Below, piece after piece: positions 5,922-8,012 of a stretch of DNA of 8,012 bases. Every line of letters starts with the position of its first letter. Position 1 is the stretch's first letter. The notes beneath the pieces were generated by a model. The model searched no databases. It worked only from the letters and a program-made list of their open reading frames with translations, and had not been told where the DNA came from. Source of the DNA: Oscillospiraceae bacterium (lineage in GTDB: Bacteria; Bacillota; Clostridia; Oscillospirales; Ruminococcaceae); contig JAAVIG010000008.1 in assembly GCA_014796735.1 (NCBI GenBank), positions 1 to 8,012 of the forward strand. Direction: 5' to 3'. A program made the translations under genes and the position numbers.

Positions 5922-6058
5922 CATTCTTGACACGGCGGAAAAAAATTTTATAATATAAAAAAAGTCGAATGGAGCATATAATGGACGCACAAAAAATAAT
6001 TTCACTCAGAATGGAAAGGCAGTTCCTTGCCGATAAAAAAGCGGGCGAGGAGGAATAT
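5922..6058 (+). repeat. Direct repeat, copy 2 (right of the VOC gene)
   Basis: This copy is 137 bp, starts 5 nt after the VOC stop codon and continues into the first 26 codons of the alkZ-related gene. Its left part is a duplicated remnant of the alkZ-like gene end, with a 1-nt deletion near 5941-5945 that breaks the old frame. Its right part is the functional start of the alkZ-related gene. See copy 1 for the alignment. Confidence 0.9.
5927..5954 (+). promoter_or_regulatory. Consensus promoter of the alkZ-related gene
   Basis: TTGACA (5927-5932) and TATAAT (5949-5954) are separated by 16 nt. It is the copy-2 counterpart of the promoter at 5375 and lies in non-coding DNA here. Transcription is predicted from about 5961, about 20 nt before the ATG, so the last gene can be expressed independently of the upstream operon. 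Confidence 0.8.
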
Positions 6059-7039
6059 ATAAGTCTTTACAGAGACACCCAGCCGGGACAGAATTTATAT
6101 TGGCACGGCTTCGGTGAGCCGCCTGTGTTATCCTTCAGAGCCGATTTTGACGATATTGAATTTAACCGTCAAAGGCAGCTGAAAAGGCTGCTTATAAAGG
6201 GGAGATTTTGCGGAGGCAATCTCGGTTGGATAATGGCGGAGGACTTAGAGCTTTTCGCCGCGGTGTACCGTAAGCCTTTATCAAAGCCTACGGAAGCGCA
6301 GCTGCAAATATTGGAGCTTATCAGGCGGGAAGGTCCCTTTAATATTCAGCAGCTTAAATCGGATACCGGTATGTTGGTAAAGCAGCTGACACCAATACTC
6401 CACCGCTTGCAGGAAGCATTTTTGATCTACGAGGATCAGTATAACGGGGAATGGGACAGAGGCTGGTACAGATTTAAAGAAATGTTCCCCGATGCGGATC
6501 TTGAGCGATATACGAAACGCGAAGCCTTAAAAGAGCTTATAAAACGCTTTGCTTACCGTCTGGTGCTTTTTGACGTTCAAATGGCGAAGTCGTTTTTCAA
6601 AGTACCCGAAAAGGAAATAAAAGCGGCTGTACAGGAGCTTGTATCGGAAAATGTTGTCATCGAATGTGAAAACGGTTTTATTTTAAAAAACGATCTGGAA
6701 TTATTGGAAAACTTTGATCCAAAGCCCATAACAGGTATATTGGTAATGCACAGAAACGATTTTCTTGTAAGGGCAAATGAGCATACCTTAAAGAAAATGG
6801 TCGATTCTCTTTTGGATAATCCCGAATATGATCATGAAACTTTGCAGTATCTGCTTATTGACGGTGAGTTCCACGGGGCTACGCTCGGACATTTCCGTTA
6901 CGGTCCTTACGATATGAACGATATTGTCTGCGATCTTCCCGATGCGGAAAATCGCAGGGGAGAGATAATAAAAGCGGTGTTAGAGGTAGAGGAAAACAGG
7001 GATTGCAAGCCTTTGAGATTCAACGGTAAAACGCTTTGA
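5981..7039 (+). CDS. AlkZ-related winged-helix (HTH_42-like) protein without the QxQ motif
   Basis: This 352-residue protein is apparently a divergent paralogue of the AlkZ-like protein upstream. Both start with a similar helix (RMERQFLADK here, RLFRQHLTDK there) and share the order RGT-like segment, winged helices, then DGxxxG strand. Here these appear as LLIKGRFCGGNLGW (about 70-83), a winged helix at about 103-150 (TEAQLQILELIRREGPFNIQ), another at about 183-232, ILVMHRNDFLV (about 253-263) and LLIDGEFHGATLGHF (about 291-305). No QxQ or QxD motif is present at the expected place near residue 35, so base-excision activity is uncertain; it could be a DNA-binding partner or act through other residues. 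The start is ATG 5981, after GGAG at 6 nt; the in-frame ATG at 5969 overlaps that site. A hairpin lies 12 nt past the stop. Confidence 0.68.
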   Translation: MDAQKIISLRMERQFLADKKAGEEEYISLYRDTQPGQNLYWHGFGEPPVLSFRADFDDIEFNRQRQLKRLLIKGRFCGGNLGWIMAEDLELFAAVYRKPLSKPTEAQLQILELIRREGPFNIQQLKSDTGMLVKQLTPILHRLQEAFLIYEDQYNGEWDRGWYRFKEMFPDADLERYTKREALKELIKRFAYRLVLFDVQMAKSFFKVPEKEIKAAVQELVSENVVIECENGFILKNDLELLENFDPKPITGILVMHRNDFLVRANEHTLKKMVDSLLDNPEYDHETLQYLLIDGEFHGATLGHFRYGPYDMNDIVCDLPDAENRRGEIIKAVLEVEENRDCKPLRFNGKTL

Positions 7040-7051
7040 TTAAATATGCTG

Positions 7052-7096
7052 TTCTCTGCTTGGATAAGGCAATTAGTACCTTATCCAAGCAGAGAA
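7052..7096 (+). terminator. Hairpin with perfect 18-bp stem after the alkZ-related gene
   Basis: The arms TTCTCTGCTTGGATAAGG (7052-7069) and CCTTATCCAAGCAGAGAA (7079-7096) are perfect complements around a 9-nt loop. The stem begins 12 nt past the stop codon and is followed by TTTCT, a poor T-run. It is probably the operon terminator or a stabilising 3' hairpin. Confidence 0.65.
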
Positions 7097-7135
7097 TTTC
7101 TATCTGTGAATTTTTCCGCAAAGGTGCTGTAAAAA

Positions 7136-7204
7136 ACTCAATAAAAATGTAACCCGTCAAAATCGAATGAAATGAGGTTTTGACGGGTTACATTTTTATT
7201 GGGT
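7136..7204. terminator. Bidirectional intrinsic terminator between convergent transcription units
   Basis: A perfect 24-bp inverted repeat (7139-7162 with 7178-7201) extends to 27 pairs with one G-T pair, around a 15-nt loop. The inner stem is TGTAACCCGTCAAAA, and the outer part is AAAAA on one side and TTTTTATT on the other, so transcripts from either strand end in a GC-containing hairpin followed by U-rich sequence. On the minus strand a further TTTTTT follows. The position between convergent genes supports this reading; a small palindromic repeat element is the alternative. Confidence 0.72.
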
Positions 7205-7219
7205 AAGATGTCAACGCCC

Positions 7220-7317
7220 GAAGCGGCGGCTTCGCCTGCTTCTTTGTGAGTTATAATTTTACACTTCGTGGGACTTTGTCCCACACCCTACTTCCTTTTT
7301 GCAGTGCAAAAAGGAAG
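7220..7317. repeat. Cluster of three short hairpins in the intergenic region
   Basis: Three hairpins follow one another. GAAGCGGCG pairs with CGCC-T-GCTTC (7220-7242, one bulged T). GTGGGAC pairs with GTCCCAC around TTT (7268-7284). CTTCCTTTTTGC pairs with GCAAAAAGGAAG around a 3-nt loop (7291-7317). No convincing gene covers them; open frames here lack ribosome binding sites and merely translate the palindromes. The compact mosaic resembles multi-copy intergenic palindromic elements, but copy number cannot be judged from this window. Confidence 0.6.
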
Positions 7318-7331
7318 CGAAAAAGACATTT

Positions 7332-7362
7332 GCGGCTTCGCCGCTTTTATTTTTTCTTTTTT
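7332..7362 (+). terminator. Strong rightward intrinsic terminator
   Basis: GCGGC TTC GCCGC (7332-7344) is a compact GC-rich hairpin followed by an almost pure T-run of 18 nt (7345-7362, one A and one C). It has the form of a rho-independent terminator for rightward transcripts, a backup to the two hairpins upstream, and would protect the convergent ptsI gene from antisense read-through. Confidence 0.8.
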
Positions 7363-7399
7363 AGTTTTTTACAGCCCTTGGAGTTATTTCAGGCTTTTA

Positions 7400-8012
7400 C
7401 TATTTGCTCAAATCAATATTTCTTACCGTATCTCTTACCTTAAGTACAAATCCGGGCGATACCGACAGCTCGTCGATACCCATTCTCAAAAATGTTTCCG
7501 TAAGCTCGGTATCCGCTCCCAGCTCTCCGCAGATGCCTATCCATGCGCCGTGCTTGTGGGCGTTTTCCGCGGACATCTCAATAAGCCTTAATACGGCCTC
7601 ATGATGCGTATCGCAGAATCTTTCGATATTGGGATTCTGACGGTCGCAAGCCAAGGTATACTGTGTAAGATCGTTTGTGCCTACGCTGAAAAAGTCCACC
7701 ATCGGCGCTAATTTGTCGCTTATGATAGCGGCAGCGGGCGTTTCTATCATAATACCAAGCTCTATGCTGTCGGAGTACTCTATACCTTGCTTCTTTAAGT
7801 CCTTCTTTACCTCATCGCATATTTCGAGTATCTCGGTAAGCTCCCCAACGCTTGTTATCATGGGGAACATTATTCCCAGATTACCGTAAACGGAGGCTTT
7901 GTATAAGGCTCTAAGCTGTGTCTTGAAAATTTCGGGGCGTGTAAGGCAGATTCTGATAGCGCGGCAGCCCAAAGCGGGATTTTCCTCTTTTTCAAGGTTA
8001 AAGTAATCCACC
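7400..8012 (-). CDS. ptsI: PTS Enzyme I (phosphoenolpyruvate-protein phosphotransferase), C-terminal part
   Basis: This leftward frame enters from the right edge and ends at TAG 7402-7400, giving about the last 203 residues of a protein normally near 540-575. It is the PEP-binding TIM-barrel domain of Enzyme I, which takes phosphate from PEP and passes it through its own histidine to HPr to power sugar uptake. Signatures in order are KEENPALGCRAIR, MFPMITS, GIMIETPAAA (metal-ligand Glu), VDFFSVGTNDLTQYTLACDR (Asn-Asp for metal, final Arg for PEP) and IGICGELGAD, with the catalytic Cys near residue 161 of the visible part. The N-terminal phosphohistidine domain lies outside the window. The first visible codon is GTG for an internal Val, not a start. 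Nothing suggests a break; the closely related PEP synthase/PPDK families are less likely, given the motif set and C-terminal length. Confidence 0.93.
   Translation of the reverse strand, partial: VDYFNLEKEENPALGCRAIRICLTRPEIFKTQLRALYKASVYGNLGIMFPMITSVGELTEILEICDEVKKDLKKQGIEYSDSIELGIMIETPAAAIISDKLAPMVDFFSVGTNDLTQYTLACDRQNPNIERFCDTHHEAVLRLIEMSAENAHKHGAWIGICGELGADTELTETFLRMGIDELSVSPGFVLKVRDTVRNIDLSK

Noticed and set aside
7246..7591. Rightward open frames of 65 and 107 codons in the intergenic/ptsI region
   Set aside because: They translate hairpins and then the antisense strand of ptsI; no ribosome binding site or family resemblance.

Overview
The window looks like chromosomal DNA of a low-to-moderate GC Gram-positive anaerobe of the class Clostridia, most likely an Oscillospiraceae/Ruminococcus-type gut bacterium. 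The grounds are AT-rich consensus sigma-A promoters, GGAGG-type ribosome binding sites, a BlaI/BlaR1-type regulator pair, a WYL-type regulator, a PTS Enzyme I gene and frequent CCC-GAA codon pairs. The taxonomic call is an inference. I see no tRNA, rRNA, CRISPR array, transposase or phage gene.

Left block (1-2290, all leftward). A BlaI/MecI-type repressor and an M56 (BlaR1-like) membrane metallopeptidase form a two-gene operon behind a near-consensus promoter carrying a palindromic BlaI-type operator. Downstream, a truncated DUF2079 membrane protein runs off the left edge. An almost identical operator lies just in front of that gene, which suggests it belongs to the same regulon. The BlaR1-like protein has no penicillin-binding sensor domain, so the signal is probably not a beta-lactam.

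Central block (2300-7100, all rightward). A divergent promoter drives an HTH-WYL regulator. It is followed by a Cys-rich DUF3795 protein, a flavin-reductase-like protein, an AlkZ/YcaQ-like (HTH_42) DNA glycosylase with a QAQ catalytic-type motif, a small VOC (glyoxalase-fold) protein, and a second AlkZ-related protein that lacks the QxQ motif. The VOC gene sits almost exactly between two about 90% identical direct repeats of about 140 bp. Each repeat combines the 3' end of the first glycosylase gene with the 5' end of the second and carries a consensus -35/-10 promoter. This is the scar of a duplication or insertion that placed the VOC gene between two formerly overlapping genes. A reasonable hypothesis is that this block is a small, WYL-controlled DNA-damage or genotoxin/electrophile defence locus.

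Right block (7040-8012). A 360-bp non-coding stretch holds a chain of strong hairpins, including a bidirectional terminator, between convergent transcription units. The 3' part of ptsI (PTS Enzyme I), read leftward, then enters from the right edge.
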